Positions 9,328 through 18,635 of a DNA stretch of 64,000 nucleotides are shown piece after piece (position 1 is the stretch's first letter; each line of letters starts with the position of its first letter). This stretch comes from Ketobacter alkanivorans (lineage in GTDB: Bacteria > Pseudomonadota > Gammaproteobacteria > Pseudomonadales > Ketobacteraceae): contig NZ_CP022684.1 in assembly GCF_002863865.1 (NCBI RefSeq), positions 3,725,990 through 3,789,989 of the forward strand, written 5' to 3'. The notes beneath the pieces are model-generated. The model saw nothing but the letters and a program-made list of their open reading frames with translations. It made no database searches and was not told where the DNA came from. Made by a program: the position numbers and the translations under genes.

Positions 9328-10962
9328 ATGCTGAATCTTAATTTCGGACAGAAAATATTTTTCAGTGTGCTTAGCGTGGCGGGCGTCAGTGTGTTGTTAA
9401 TCTCAATGCCAATGCTTTATAACTCCGCGAATCATTATGGTGAGATCGCCACAGATCATGCCCGTACAGACAGTCTAATGCTGTCCAACATGGTGGCGCC
9501 CGCGTTGGTATTCGAGCGCGAGGACATGGTGGAAGGTATTTTGGAAATACTGGACCAGTCACCAGACGTTGTGTCAGCGACAGTGTTTGCGCTGAACCCC
9601 CTGGATGGCAGCCTGGTAGAATTCGCAAATTATGGGGACACCTCGGTAACTGCGCATATTGCATTGGACGATATGTTTGGCTCACAAGTACAGCGCTATG
9701 ATGGCTTTTTGGTTTCGGTGGCACCGATTCTGTCCGAGCAGGAGGTAGTGGGTTATATACGATTGGTGGTTGCGTTAACCAGTGTGCGGGAGCATTTTCA
9801 GGAGACACTCATCTATGTGTTGATTGCGGTGGTGGTTTCATTATTCGTAGCTAGTTACTTGGCGATGACATCGCGCCGGGCCATTGTTAAACCCATTAAA
9901 GATTTGAATCAGGTGACACAGCTGATTGCTGAAACCAAAGATTACAGTAGCCGGGCTGTGGCGGTATCCGAAGACGAAGTGGGCGATCTTATCCAGTCTT
10001 TTAATGCCATGTTGAGTGTTATTGAGGAATATGATTCTGCACGCAAAGAAAAGGAAGCAGAGATCTATCAGCTGAATCAAGATCTTGAGAAAAAGGTGGA
10101 TGAGCGCACCATTGAATTGCAGAACAGTATGAATGTGCTGAACAAAACCATTTCAGATTTGCGTGAGACACAAAACAAATTGGTTGAGCAGGAGAAAATG
10201 GCCTCGTTGGGGAGTCTGGTGGCGGGTGTAGCCCATGAAATCAATACTCCTATTGGAGTGGGTATTACGGCGTCATCGCACCTCAGTCAGTCTGTTGCAG
10301 ACTTGCAGAATAAGTTCCTGCAAGGCAGCCTGACCAAGCGTGAGTTTTCTGAGTCGGTTGACGAAATGCGGGAAACCGTATTGATGATCGTGAAGAACCT
10401 CGAGCGCTCAGCGGCTTTGGTCAAGAGCTTTAAAATGGTGGCCGTAGATCAATCCTCTGATGATCTGCGCAGCTTTAATGTTAAAGAATACTTTGAAAAC
10501 GTGCTGTTGTCTCTGAAGCCCAAGCTGAAACGTACCCGGCATGTGGTGCTGTTGAATGTGCCCGAGGATCTGATTTTGTACAGCTCACCAGGGGCAATGT
10601 CCCAGATCATTACCAACCTGATAATGAACTCACTTATTCATGGCTTTGAATTCATGGAGGCAGGTGAGATTGAGATTAATGCCCAGCAGAATGGGGCGGA
10701 ATTTATACTGGATTACTACGATAACGGCAAAGGTATCCCCGAGGAAATTCAGGGCAGGATTTTCGACCCGTTTGTGACCACTGCACGTAACAAAGGGGGC
10801 AGCGGGTTGGGCACGCATATCCTTTACAACCTGGTTACTCAGGTGCTGGGTGGCGTGGTGGAGTTGAAGCAGGGAAGATCTGCTGGGGTTCATTTCCAAA
10901 TTCGTTTGCCGATCAATTCTCAGGGAACGATGGAATCAGTAACAAGGGTAGGTGCACAATGA
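9328..10962 (+). CDS. Sensor histidine kinase with CHASE8-like periplasmic domain
   Basis: Inner-membrane sensor kinase. Membrane segments at about 10-30 and 161-180 bracket a periplasmic domain whose features (APALVFE, a SPDVVSATVF strand, then a FANYG segment) resemble CHASE8, the domain of YfiN. A HAMP domain (about 182-235) and a coiled coil (about 236-290) lead to the catalytic part: phospho-acceptor His303 in VAHEINTPIG, an N box in TNLIMNSLIHG, DNGKG and GGSGLG. It has no receiver of its own. The upstream stop codon is two bases away and its own end overlaps the next gene by ATGA, so YfiR-like protein, kinase and hybrid kinase form one translationally coupled operon. Confidence 0.92.
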   Translation: MLNLNFGQKIFFSVLSVAGVSVLLISMPMLYNSANHYGEIATDHARTDSLMLSNMVAPALVFEREDMVEGILEILDQSPDVVSATVFALNPLDGSLVEFANYGDTSVTAHIALDDMFGSQVQRYDGFLVSVAPILSEQEVVGYIRLVVALTSVREHFQETLIYVLIAVVVSLFVASYLAMTSRRAIVKPIKDLNQVTQLIAETKDYSSRAVAVSEDEVGDLIQSFNAMLSVIEEYDSARKEKEAEIYQLNQDLEKKVDERTIELQNSMNVLNKTISDLRETQNKLVEQEKMASLGSLVAGVAHEINTPIGVGITASSHLSQSVADLQNKFLQGSLTKREFSESVDEMRETVLMIVKNLERSAALVKSFKMVAVDQSSDDLRSFNVKEYFENVLLSLKPKLKRTRHVVLLNVPEDLILYSSPGAMSQIITNLIMNSLIHGFEFMEAGEIEINAQQNGAEFILDYYDNGKGIPEEIQGRIFDPFVTTARNKGGSGLGTHILYNLVTQVLGGVVELKQGRSAGVHFQIRLPINSQGTMESVTRVGAQ

Positions 10963-12611
10963 TCTTCGTTTCCAATGTGATTAATTTAGATTCTCCGTTG
11001 TTTGGTGATGAGGATAATGACACTCCCGCAGAAAAAAAAGACAACGCCAGTTGGAAAGTTCTGGTGGTGGATGATGATGAGGATGTGCTGGCAGTGACCA
11101 AATTGGTGTTCTCATCCTTTCGCTATGAAGATCGTCCTGTGGATGTAATGACGGCTACTTCAGTCAAAGCGGCGATGCAGATACTTGAAGAACACGCCGA
11201 TATAGCCGTAGCTTTTATCGATGTGGTGATGGAGTCAGATCATGCGGGCCTGGATTTGGTGCGCGAAATTCGTGAGGGGCAGCGTAATGATGAAATCCAG
11301 TTGATATTGCGAACCGGTCAGCCGGGCTATGCCCCAGAAATGAAAGTGATTTTGGAGTACGGTATTAACGATTATCGTACTAAAACGGAATTGGATAATG
11401 TGAAGTTGCTGTCCTGCCTGGTGGCGGGTTTACGCAACCACAAAAACATTGTCGGGGCTCGTCGAGCAGCATCCCGTGAAGCGATTGCTTCTGAATTAAA
11501 TGAGGCAAAAAGCCTGTTTTTTGCCCAGATGAGCCATGATCTGCGTACGCCGTTGAATAGCATATTGGGGTTCTGTCAGTTATTGGAGCTGACTGATCTG
11601 AATGCTGAACAGGCGGAGCAAGTGAAGTTGATCGGCAGCTCTGGAAAGCATTTGTTGGCTCTGGTGAATGATATTCTTGATCTGTCTAAAGGTGAGGCGG
11701 GTAAGATCCAGTTGGAGCATATAGGCTTTTCACTTCATGAATTGGTGCGTGAAACGGCAAAGCTTTTAAAGAATCAGGCAAAAGAGGGAGTGGCTTTCGA
11801 ATGTGATTTGGATGCGTCAGTGCCTGATTGGGTGTTGGGTGATCCTGTAAGGGTGCGTCAAATACTTCATAACCTGTTGAGCAATGCCCTTAAATTCACC
11901 AAACAAGGGTTCGTGAAATTGCTTGTAGAGCCTGTTTCGGATCAGCAGGTTCAATTTACGGTTACCGATACCGGAATGGGGATTCCCAGCGATCAGCTCA
12001 GTGCGTTGTTTTCAGCCTATGAACAGGCCGATGCGTCGGTCAACCGTTCTCATGGTGGCACTGGTTTGGGTCTATCCATATGCAAGCAGCTCGCGGAACT
12101 GATGCAGGGTTCGGTGACGGTTAACAGCGCAGAGGGCAAGGGTTCTACTTTTACGGTGGTGCTCATGCTTCCACCGGCGCCTGAGCATGAGGAGGCTCCC
12201 GTGCAGGCTGTTGCTGCCGTACGCAAACACCATTACGCACGCATTCTGGTGGTGGATGACGATAAGGTAAACCGAATGGTTTTGCAGAAAATGCTGGAGC
12301 GGCGTGGGTTGGCGGTGCAGTGTGCAAACAGCGGGGAGCAAGCGTTGGAGCTGGCTCATGCCAGCTCGTTCGATATGGTGTTGATGGATTTTCAGATGCC
12401 TGGTATTGGTGGGGCCGAAGCCGCCCGCCGCATGCGGCAGATTAAGCGCTATTCAAAGGTGCCCATTGTGGCACTAAGCGGCAGTGGGGAAGAGGATATG
12501 GCCATGTGTTTCAGTGTCGGCATGAATGATTTCATGAGTAAACCAGTAGACATGGATGAGCTGGGGGAGATGGTCTACAAATGGTTGGGTTTTCGTACCA
12601 TGCTGCAATAG
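10959..12611 (+). CDS. Hybrid histidine kinase: receiver-HisKA-HATPase-receiver
   Basis: Soluble 550-residue hybrid protein with no membrane segment. Receiver 1 has Asp88 in FIDVVM and the same LRTGQPG/INDY segment as the receiver of the divergent HD-GYP regulator. Then a HisKA domain (His193 in SHDLRTPLNS), an HATPase domain (NLLSNALKF, DTGMGI, GGTGLGL) and receiver 2 (Asp477 in LMDFQMPG). Its ATG overlaps the end of the upstream kinase gene. This suggests a phosphorelay: membrane kinase, receiver 1, soluble kinase core, receiver 2. No output domain is present, so the end effect may be competition for, or transfer to, other regulators. Confidence 0.92.
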   Translation: MIFVSNVINLDSPLFGDEDNDTPAEKKDNASWKVLVVDDDEDVLAVTKLVFSSFRYEDRPVDVMTATSVKAAMQILEEHADIAVAFIDVVMESDHAGLDLVREIREGQRNDEIQLILRTGQPGYAPEMKVILEYGINDYRTKTELDNVKLLSCLVAGLRNHKNIVGARRAASREAIASELNEAKSLFFAQMSHDLRTPLNSILGFCQLLELTDLNAEQAEQVKLIGSSGKHLLALVNDILDLSKGEAGKIQLEHIGFSLHELVRETAKLLKNQAKEGVAFECDLDASVPDWVLGDPVRVRQILHNLLSNALKFTKQGFVKLLVEPVSDQQVQFTVTDTGMGIPSDQLSALFSAYEQADASVNRSHGGTGLGLSICKQLAELMQGSVTVNSAEGKGSTFTVVLMLPPAPEHEEAPVQAVAAVRKHHYARILVVDDDKVNRMVLQKMLERRGLAVQCANSGEQALELAHASSFDMVLMDFQMPGIGGAEAARRMRQIKRYSKVPIVALSGSGEEDMAMCFSVGMNDFMSKPVDMDELGEMVYKWLGFRTMLQ

Positions 12612-12644
12612 GTGGCACGCTTACCCATTTAACCACCCCAATCC

Positions 12645-13775
12645 TCATCGCCCGTGCAAACGCTCAGTGTCCTTAATCATAGGGTAGTCTTTGATTGCCC
12701 CAATGACATTTTCCTCCTTCGCAAACAGAGGTTTAGACAGCATATACTGAGCCAGTAAATGCGAAACAGAGGTAAGGGATCGCATATGGACTCGCTCCCA
12801 GCCATGTGATGCATCAAGGCCAAAACAAACCAGTGCTGTGCGGATATCATTACCTGCTTCCAGAGCAGCCGCTGCGTCACTTCTGTAATAGCGAAATACG
12901 TCACGGCTGAATTCGATTTCGTTAGATTTGCAGAGATTGATCAGATGCTGGGTTAGATGGCGGTCGAATGGGCCGGTGGAATCCTGCATTGATATGGTTG
13001 CGCCAAATTCACAGGTGTTTTGATCCGGGGCAACTGTGCCATTATCTACCGAGACCATCTCGGCCACATCGCCACGTAGAATGTGCGACGCACCTACGCC
13101 GACTTCTTCTGATATAGTGAAAAGAAGGTGGCTGTCTAGTTCTGGTTTGAGGTCGGAGCTGATTATTGCTTTAGCAGCAGCGAGAATGCTGGCGACACCC
13201 GCTTTATCATCTAAATGCCTGGCGTTAATGAATCCGTTCTCGTGGAAATCCGGTTGTGAATCCACTGATACAAAATCACCAACGCGAACCCCGAGCTCCC
13301 AAAGTTCGTCGATGCCAACACTGGGGGTGTCAATGCGAATTTCCAGATTATCCCAGTCCGAGATTTGAGTGTCGACTTCCTTGTTATAGGTATGCCCTGA
13401 GGCTTTCAGGGGAAGAATGGTGCCACGGAGAATAGAGCCGTTTTCGCAATGGATCTTCACACGGGCGCCTTCAGCAAAACGTGCATTCCAGTGACCGATT
13501 GCAACGACCCGCAAGCGTCCGTTGCGCTTTAGGCCTTTGACCATCGCCCCCAAAGTATCTAGGTGTGCAGCGATTGCTCGACGGGGAAACGCCTGATGTC
13601 CCGGAATGGTTGCACGAATTGCTCCGCGTCGGGTTAGTTCATAGGCGATCTCCAACTTGTCAAGTTCGGAGCAAACAAACCGAACGACTTCATCGGTCAT
13701 GCCGGATGGACTTGGAGTGTTTAGCAATGTGTTTAAAGTTTGCTGCAGATAATCTGTATCAATGGGTATACGCAT
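12645..13775 (-). CDS. M42-family peptidase of the NAGGN osmolyte cluster
   Basis: Metallopeptidase of the M42/M20-like clan, 376 residues, of the type found with N-acetylglutaminylglutamine amide synthesis genes. Metal-binding residues are visible: His71 and Asp73 in AAHLDTLG, Asp189-Asp190 in RHLDDKAG, Glu223-Glu224 in ISEEVGVG and Asp244 in SVDNGT. It is the last gene of the operon, 9 bases after ngg. A natural guess is turnover of the dipeptide osmolyte, but the substrate has not been shown to my knowledge. Confidence 0.88.
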   Translation of the reverse strand: MRIPIDTDYLQQTLNTLLNTPSPSGMTDEVVRFVCSELDKLEIAYELTRRGAIRATIPGHQAFPRRAIAAHLDTLGAMVKGLKRNGRLRVVAIGHWNARFAEGARVKIHCENGSILRGTILPLKASGHTYNKEVDTQISDWDNLEIRIDTPSVGIDELWELGVRVGDFVSVDSQPDFHENGFINARHLDDKAGVASILAAAKAIISSDLKPELDSHLLFTISEEVGVGASHILRGDVAEMVSVDNGTVAPDQNTCEFGATISMQDSTGPFDRHLTQHLINLCKSNEIEFSRDVFRYYRSDAAAALEAGNDIRTALVCFGLDASHGWERVHMRSLTSVSHLLAQYMLSKPLFAKEENVIGAIKDYPMIKDTERLHGR

Positions 13776-13784
13776 AATGGTTCT

Positions 13785-15569
13785 TTATTCATGTTCCTGG
13801 GTTTTAGTGTATGGGAATAGCAGATCCACGAAGCGTTCCACTGTGGGCTGTGGTTCATGATTGGCAAGGCCAGGCCTTTCATTGGCTTCGATGATGACAT
13901 AATCAGGGCCACTGACACTGGGAACCAGAAAGTCGAGGCCTACAACCGGGATCTGCAATACTTTGGCCGCACGTATGGCTGCTGTTTGGATGACTGGATG
14001 CAAATGTGGTGTTACATCATGGATGGTGCCACCGGTATGCAAATTGGCTGTCGTCCGTACCTGTATTCGTATGTCTTTGGGAAGTATAGTCTCCATTTCA
14101 TAGCCAGCCAGACGAACACAGCGTTCGGTTTCTGCGTCAATGGGTATCGTGCTTTCGCCGTGTGTAACAGAGGCTCGATGCTGGCTTAGTTTCTCCACCA
14201 ATGTTTTAATGCTGTCTTCTCCTGTGCCGACGATGTGCGGTGGTCGGCGTACTGCAGCGGCGACGATGCGGTAGTCGATCACCACCACGCGCAAATCTTC
14301 TCCGTCTACGCATTCTTCCAATAATACTTTATCGCAATAATTCGCAGCTTCGTTAATGGCTGCTTGCACTTCAGAAAGCTCTGTCAACCCAACTTTGATA
14401 CCACGCCCTTGCTCGCCGCGGGCGGGTTTGACCACTACTTTTTGATGAAGGTTAAGAAATGCATCGACCTTGGCTGGATCGTCGCTGGGTATTTGTTCAG
14501 GCACGCGCAGGCCTTCACTTTCTAGAACCCGACGGGTGACTGCTTTGTCGTCGCAGCGACTCATTGCAATGGCGCTGGTTAGTTCGCTGAGGGATTCCCT
14601 GCAGGTAATGGAGCGGCCTCCCAGCGCAAGTTTGAAAAAGCCACCTTCGGCATCAAGGATTTCAACACTGATGCCCCGGCGTCTTGCTTCCTGAGTAATG
14701 ATCTGGCCATAGATATTCAGGTTTTCTTCCTGATCTTCGCCGACGAACCAGCGTTCGTTAATAGGGTTTTTCTTCTTAATGCAATAGACGGGCACTTGCC
14801 TGAAGCCAATTCGTTCATAAAGGCCAATGGCTCTGGTATTGTTGTGCATCACCGATAGATCCATAAACTCTCGGCCAGCACTATGCAGTTTTTCGATGAG
14901 CGCCCGAGTTAGCCATTCACCAATACCCGGTATCTGAGCTTGATGATCCACAACCAGTGCCCATAGGCTGCAACCGTTATCCGGATCATTGAACGCAAGC
15001 TTGTGATCCACACCGGTCACTGCTCCTACGATCTCCCCTGTGCTGGAATCCTCTGCAACCAGCATGGTCAAGGCAGGAATCTCCTGCAGCTTGCTATAAA
15101 AACCATCGTAGGCAGGCACCATGTTGTGCATCATGTACAAACGATCGATATCGCGTTGGTTATCCTGCTCTGAAAACGGTCTGATGATGACAGCATCAGG
15201 TCGCCCTGAGCGTGGTGTGTATTGCTCGAAGTCAAGGCGATAGGTCAGTGATGGGTCAAGGAAAAGTTCTTGAGGAGAATAGGAAAGAATAATATTCGGA
15301 TCACGCACATAGAGCGCAATATCGCGCTGCCCTTTCTTTTCCCTTCGTATGATTTCGGCGACTGCTTGGGGGTTTTTAAAGGTTTGCCCGAACACCAATC
15401 GGCCCCAGCCACAATCCAGCGTGACTTCGTTGCCCATAGGTTGGTCGCTGTCATTTTCAAGTGGATCTCCCCAGTGCTTAAGTGAAGCCATGGTGGAAAG
15501 ATCCATTGGGTCTACTCGCTTTTTCTTGCCAGCTTTGCTGGTAGGCTTTCCTTCATCGATTTTAGTCAT
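13785..15569 (-). CDS. ngg: N-acetylglutaminylglutamine synthetase (GNAT + ATP-grasp)
   Basis: Bifunctional enzyme of 594 residues that builds the acetylated glutamine dipeptide of the osmolyte NAGGN. An acetyltransferase (GNAT) domain spans about 125-265 (ALVVDHQAQIPGIGEWL, NNTRAIGLYERIGF). An ATP-grasp ligase follows (VVKPARGEQGRG, GEDLRVVVI, IIEANERPGL). Start set at the ATG at 15569, with ACGGAG seven bases upstream and two bases after the asnO stop; an upstream in-frame GTG would overlap asnO. The tight spacing implies translational coupling with asnO, the next enzyme in the pathway. Confidence 0.94.
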   Translation of the reverse strand: MTKIDEGKPTSKAGKKKRVDPMDLSTMASLKHWGDPLENDSDQPMGNEVTLDCGWGRLVFGQTFKNPQAVAEIIRREKKGQRDIALYVRDPNIILSYSPQELFLDPSLTYRLDFEQYTPRSGRPDAVIIRPFSEQDNQRDIDRLYMMHNMVPAYDGFYSKLQEIPALTMLVAEDSSTGEIVGAVTGVDHKLAFNDPDNGCSLWALVVDHQAQIPGIGEWLTRALIEKLHSAGREFMDLSVMHNNTRAIGLYERIGFRQVPVYCIKKKNPINERWFVGEDQEENLNIYGQIITQEARRRGISVEILDAEGGFFKLALGGRSITCRESLSELTSAIAMSRCDDKAVTRRVLESEGLRVPEQIPSDDPAKVDAFLNLHQKVVVKPARGEQGRGIKVGLTELSEVQAAINEAANYCDKVLLEECVDGEDLRVVVIDYRIVAAAVRRPPHIVGTGEDSIKTLVEKLSQHRASVTHGESTIPIDAETERCVRLAGYEMETILPKDIRIQVRTTANLHTGGTIHDVTPHLHPVIQTAAIRAAKVLQIPVVGLDFLVPSVSGPDYVIIEANERPGLANHEPQPTVERFVDLLFPYTKTQEHE

Positions 15570-15571
15570 GG

Positions 15572-17344
15572 TTAAACTCCGTGAGTTTGTAACCACATCT
15601 CAAGCATGGCGACTTGCCAAAGCTTTGAGCCTCGTAATGGTGTAATGTGATCCCGGGGAGTATTCATTAGCATGTCTAAGTAGGGGCGTTGAAATAACTC
15701 TCGTTGACGCGATGTGTCGTTGTCCAGATAAGTTCGCACAAAATCAAGGTATGGGCCTTCAATGTACTTTAGGGCGGGCACTGGAAAATAACCTTTGGGC
15801 CGATCAATCACCTGGTTCGGAATGATCTTACGTGCGACTTCTTTCAGTATGTGTTTGCCACCCTGGCCAACTTTAAGGTTGGCCGGAATGAGACCTGCGA
15901 GCTCCACGACTTCATGATCCAGAAAGGGTACTCTGGCCTCCAGGCCCCAGGCCATTGTCATGTTGTCTACGCGTTTTACCGGATCATCCACCAGCATTAC
16001 GTTTGTGTCGATGTGCAGTGCTTTATCTACAGCGTAGGGCGCTTTGATTGAGCTAAAGTACTGTTCAACAAATTGCCGACTGTAATTGTCTGCAACAAAG
16101 CGTGGGTGCACCGATTTGGCGTATTCATCTTCGCTACGATCAAAAAAATACTGACAGTAGGTGTCGACCGGACTTTCGCTGTCCAGCATCGGTGGATACC
16201 AATGATACCCTCCAAATACTTCGTCTGCACCTTGCCCACTTTGGACGACTTTCAGGTGCTTGGATACTTCATGTGACAATAAATAGAAGCCCACATTGTC
16301 GTAGCTGACCATAGGTTCCGACATGGCTGCGAACGTTTCCGGCAGTGTTTCCAGTAGTCGGTTTGATGGCACGCGAATTTGGTGGTGGTCGGTGTTGTAG
16401 TGCTTTGCAATGATGTCCGAGTAGACAAACTCGTCACCCTTTTCACCTCCGGCGGCTTCAAAGCCAACTGAAAAGGTATGCAAGTCGGTTTGACCTTGCT
16501 CTGCTAATAAGCCGACGATCAAGCTCGAGTCCAGGCCGCCCGATAACAATACCCCAACGGGTACATCGGCGACGGATCGTCGTGCGACGGATCGTTTCAG
16601 CTCGCTTAGCAATTCATCTTGCCAGTCCTGTTCTGTTTTCTGTTCGTCATTGCCTGTGGTTTCTATATTCAGAGACCAGTACGTAGTGTCCTGGATTTCA
16701 CCTCCGGCAGAAATTTCCCGGACGGTTGCTGGGGGCAGTTTACGTATCCCCATCAGTATGGTGTGTGGTGGTGGCACCACGGCATGCCATTGCATGTAGT
16801 GATGCAAAGCAATCGGGTCAATATCGGTATTAATGCCGCCACTGGCTAATAGCGCAGGAATAGACGAGGCAAAGCGAATTCCGCCATCAATTTGTGATAG
16901 ATATAACGGTTTGATGCCAAAGCGATCGCGAGCGAGGATGACCTTGCCACTGTCTCGGTGATGGATGGCAAAGGCAAACATGCCGTTGAAATGTTTTACA
17001 CAATCCTTGCCCCAGGCATGGTAGGCCTTCAGAATAACTTCTGAGTCACCGCTGGAAAAGAATTTGTAGCCTTTGGCCTGGAGCTCGGCACGCAGTTCTT
17101 TGTAGTTATAGATGCAGCCGTTAAAGGCCAGCGTCAGCCCAAGATCGGGATCGTGCATCGGTTGTTGTGCGTGTTCACTGAGGTCAATGATTTTGAGGCG
17201 ACGGTGACCGAAAGCCATATTGCCTTGGGCGAAAAATCCACCAGCGTCGGGCCCTCGAGGAATCAGTTTGTTTGCCATGCGTTCGACGGCAGAGAGAGAT
17301 GGAGAGTGACCGTGAAAACGGATTTCTCCGCAGATACCACACAT
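15572..17344 (-). CDS. asnO: N-acetylglutaminylglutamine amidotransferase
   Basis: Asparagine-synthetase-like enzyme of 590 residues that amidates the dipeptide to give NAGGN, a compatible solute made under salt stress. The N-terminal class II glutaminase domain begins MCGICGE, with Cys2 as nucleophile after loss of Met1; RGPDAGG and FNGCIYNY follow. The synthetase domain has the PP-loop LLSGGLDSS (SGGLDS 268-273). It heads a three-gene operon asnO-ngg-peptidase, the same order I recall from Pseudomonas. A 312-base gap separates it from the small lipoprotein gene upstream and should hold its promoter; no osmotic element was recognised. Confidence 0.94.
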   Translation of the reverse strand: MCGICGEIRFHGHSPSLSAVERMANKLIPRGPDAGGFFAQGNMAFGHRRLKIIDLSEHAQQPMHDPDLGLTLAFNGCIYNYKELRAELQAKGYKFFSSGDSEVILKAYHAWGKDCVKHFNGMFAFAIHHRDSGKVILARDRFGIKPLYLSQIDGGIRFASSIPALLASGGINTDIDPIALHHYMQWHAVVPPPHTILMGIRKLPPATVREISAGGEIQDTTYWSLNIETTGNDEQKTEQDWQDELLSELKRSVARRSVADVPVGVLLSGGLDSSLIVGLLAEQGQTDLHTFSVGFEAAGGEKGDEFVYSDIIAKHYNTDHHQIRVPSNRLLETLPETFAAMSEPMVSYDNVGFYLLSHEVSKHLKVVQSGQGADEVFGGYHWYPPMLDSESPVDTYCQYFFDRSEDEYAKSVHPRFVADNYSRQFVEQYFSSIKAPYAVDKALHIDTNVMLVDDPVKRVDNMTMAWGLEARVPFLDHEVVELAGLIPANLKVGQGGKHILKEVARKIIPNQVIDRPKGYFPVPALKYIEGPYLDFVRTYLDNDTSRQRELFQRPYLDMLMNTPRDHITPLRGSKLWQVAMLEMWLQTHGV

Positions 17345-17656
17345 ATATAACCCTCTATTTGCTATTGATCTTCGCTAATACCCGGTTCTAAAGTCGGAAG
17401 ATTTGTCAGGTATTTTCGCTGTCAGTTTGCAGTCTTGACGGTAAAGGAAAAATTGTTCGTTTGAAGTGGCGTAATCTCAAACTACTTATATCAACCTGTT
17501 TCAATATCAGTGGGGGAGTTTAAACAGAATCACGTAATACCGTGATTCTGTGCGGAGCAATAGCGTTGTTTATTGCTCTCATTTGAAAATGTCTTAACCA
17601 CTTTAACATGATGGGCAGTCCATGCAAACCGGCCTTCGCTGGTATCCGTCGGTGCT
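17345..17656. other. Upstream region of the NAGGN operon
   Basis: 312 bases without a gene. It contains two adjacent hairpin-forming repeats at 17525-17578, listed separately, and must hold the asnO promoter. No promoter hexamers were convincing. Confidence 0.6.
17525..17578. repeat. Two tandem inverted repeats
   Basis: First dyad: CAGAATCACG, six-base loop, CGTGATTCTG (17525-17550), followed on the minus strand by TTTAAA. Second dyad: GAGCAATA, eight-base loop, TATTGCTC (17555-17578). Both stems are perfect. On the minus strand they lie after the small lipoprotein gene and before asnO, so they may terminate the lipoprotein transcript or control asnO. Confidence 0.7.
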
Positions 17657-17830
17657 TTAGATTGCGCTATCTCCGTATACAACGGTGCAATTTTTATTGG
17701 CAGGGAAGTACCACAAGCCGGTTTGCATGGCCTGTCTATATGAGTATCTTAATGTTCTTGCCAGATCTTTTGTTACCGTCGCGCACCCGGACAAAATCAG
17801 TGTAATCCATAAAACCATTAACGTTTTCAT
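17657..17830 (-). CDS. Small lipoprotein, 57 residues
   Basis: A very short gene with strong signals. The ribosome binding site AAAGGAGA sits six bases before the ATG. The protein starts MKTLMVLWITLILSGC, a classic lipoprotein signal peptide with lipobox L-S-G-C16; Ala at +2 predicts transport to the outer membrane. The mature part is about 42 residues, mildly basic at first, with a second Cys near the end (NKNCTVVYG). I do not recognise a family. It sits alone between ppa and the NAGGN operon on the same strand as both. A 13-base segment inside it (17718-17730) is repeated in inverted form just after its stop (17620-17632). Confidence 0.72.
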   Translation of the reverse strand: MKTLMVLWITLILSGCATVTKDLARTLRYSYRQAMQTGLWYFPANKNCTVVYGDSAI

Positions 17831-17962
17831 TGTCTTCTCCTTTGAAAGAAAACAAGATTTTAATGATTCAGCGCTTTGAGGGTATGCGTTTCAATGGAGT
17901 CCTGGTTGGTGAGGCCAGCGGTATCGCTACATGATACGTTGGCCCATCCTGTTTCGTTGAGC

Positions 17963-17998
17963 CAAAAAAAAGGGTCTCATCAGAGACCCTTTTTCATT
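17963..17998 (-). terminator. Intrinsic terminator of ppa
   Basis: Eight-base-pair stem AGGGTCTC/GAGACCCT with a four-base loop (17971-17990). In the minus direction it ends in a run of eight T, 20 or so bases after the ppa stop codon. Confidence 0.9.
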
Positions 17999-18013
17999 TA
18001 GCTGTGATGCTTA

Positions 18014-18538
18014 TTACTTAACAGCGTCAACTGCTTTTTGGATCGCAGCTTTGGCTTCGTCAACGCCAGCCCAGCCGTCTACTTTCACCCATTTGCCGGG
18101 TTCCAGATCTTTGTAGTTTTCAAAGAAATGTTCGATTTGCTTGATCAGCAGCTCGGGCAGGTCGGTGTAGTCTTTCACGTCTTTGTACAGAGCGGTCAGC
18201 TTGTCGTGTGGCACGGCCAGGATTTTTGCGTCAGAACCGGCTTCGTCAGACATGTTCAGAACGCCAACTGGACGGGCGCGGATAACGGAGCCTGGTACAA
18301 CCGGGTAAGGGGTGACCACCAGTACGTCCAGTGGGTCGCCGTCTTCGCCCAGGCTGTTGGGTACATAGCCGTAGTTGGCTGGGTAGAACATGGGGGTGGC
18401 CATAAAACGGTCAACAAATACGCAATCGCTGTCTTTGTCGATTTCGTATTTGATGGGGCTGCTGTTAGCAGGGATTTCGATGGCAACGTAGATTTCGTTG
18501 GGGATGTCTTTTCCAGCAGGAACGGAATTAAAGCCCAT
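18014..18538 (-). CDS. ppa: Inorganic pyrophosphatase
   Basis: Soluble family I pyrophosphatase, which hydrolyses the pyrophosphate released by biosynthesis. Length 174 residues is typical of bacterial enzymes. The signature DGDPLDVLV carries the metal-binding aspartates; [21 protein letters not shown] and KVDGWA are further conserved blocks. Standalone gene with its own terminator. Confidence 0.96.
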   Translation of the reverse strand: MGFNSVPAGKDIPNEIYVAIEIPANSSPIKYEIDKDSDCVFVDRFMATPMFYPANYGYVPNSLGEDGDPLDVLVVTPYPVVPGSVIRARPVGVLNMSDEAGSDAKILAVPHDKLTALYKDVKDYTDLPELLIKQIEHFFENYKDLEPGKWVKVDGWAGVDEAKAAIQKAVDAVK

Positions 18539-18635
18539 GGTTAAACCTTTAAGTCAGTAGGGTGAATGGATCAGGTTAAAAAAGTGGGCGAATTATACCT
18601 GAAGCCAGCCGGTGCGCATAGATCAGCAGGAATTC

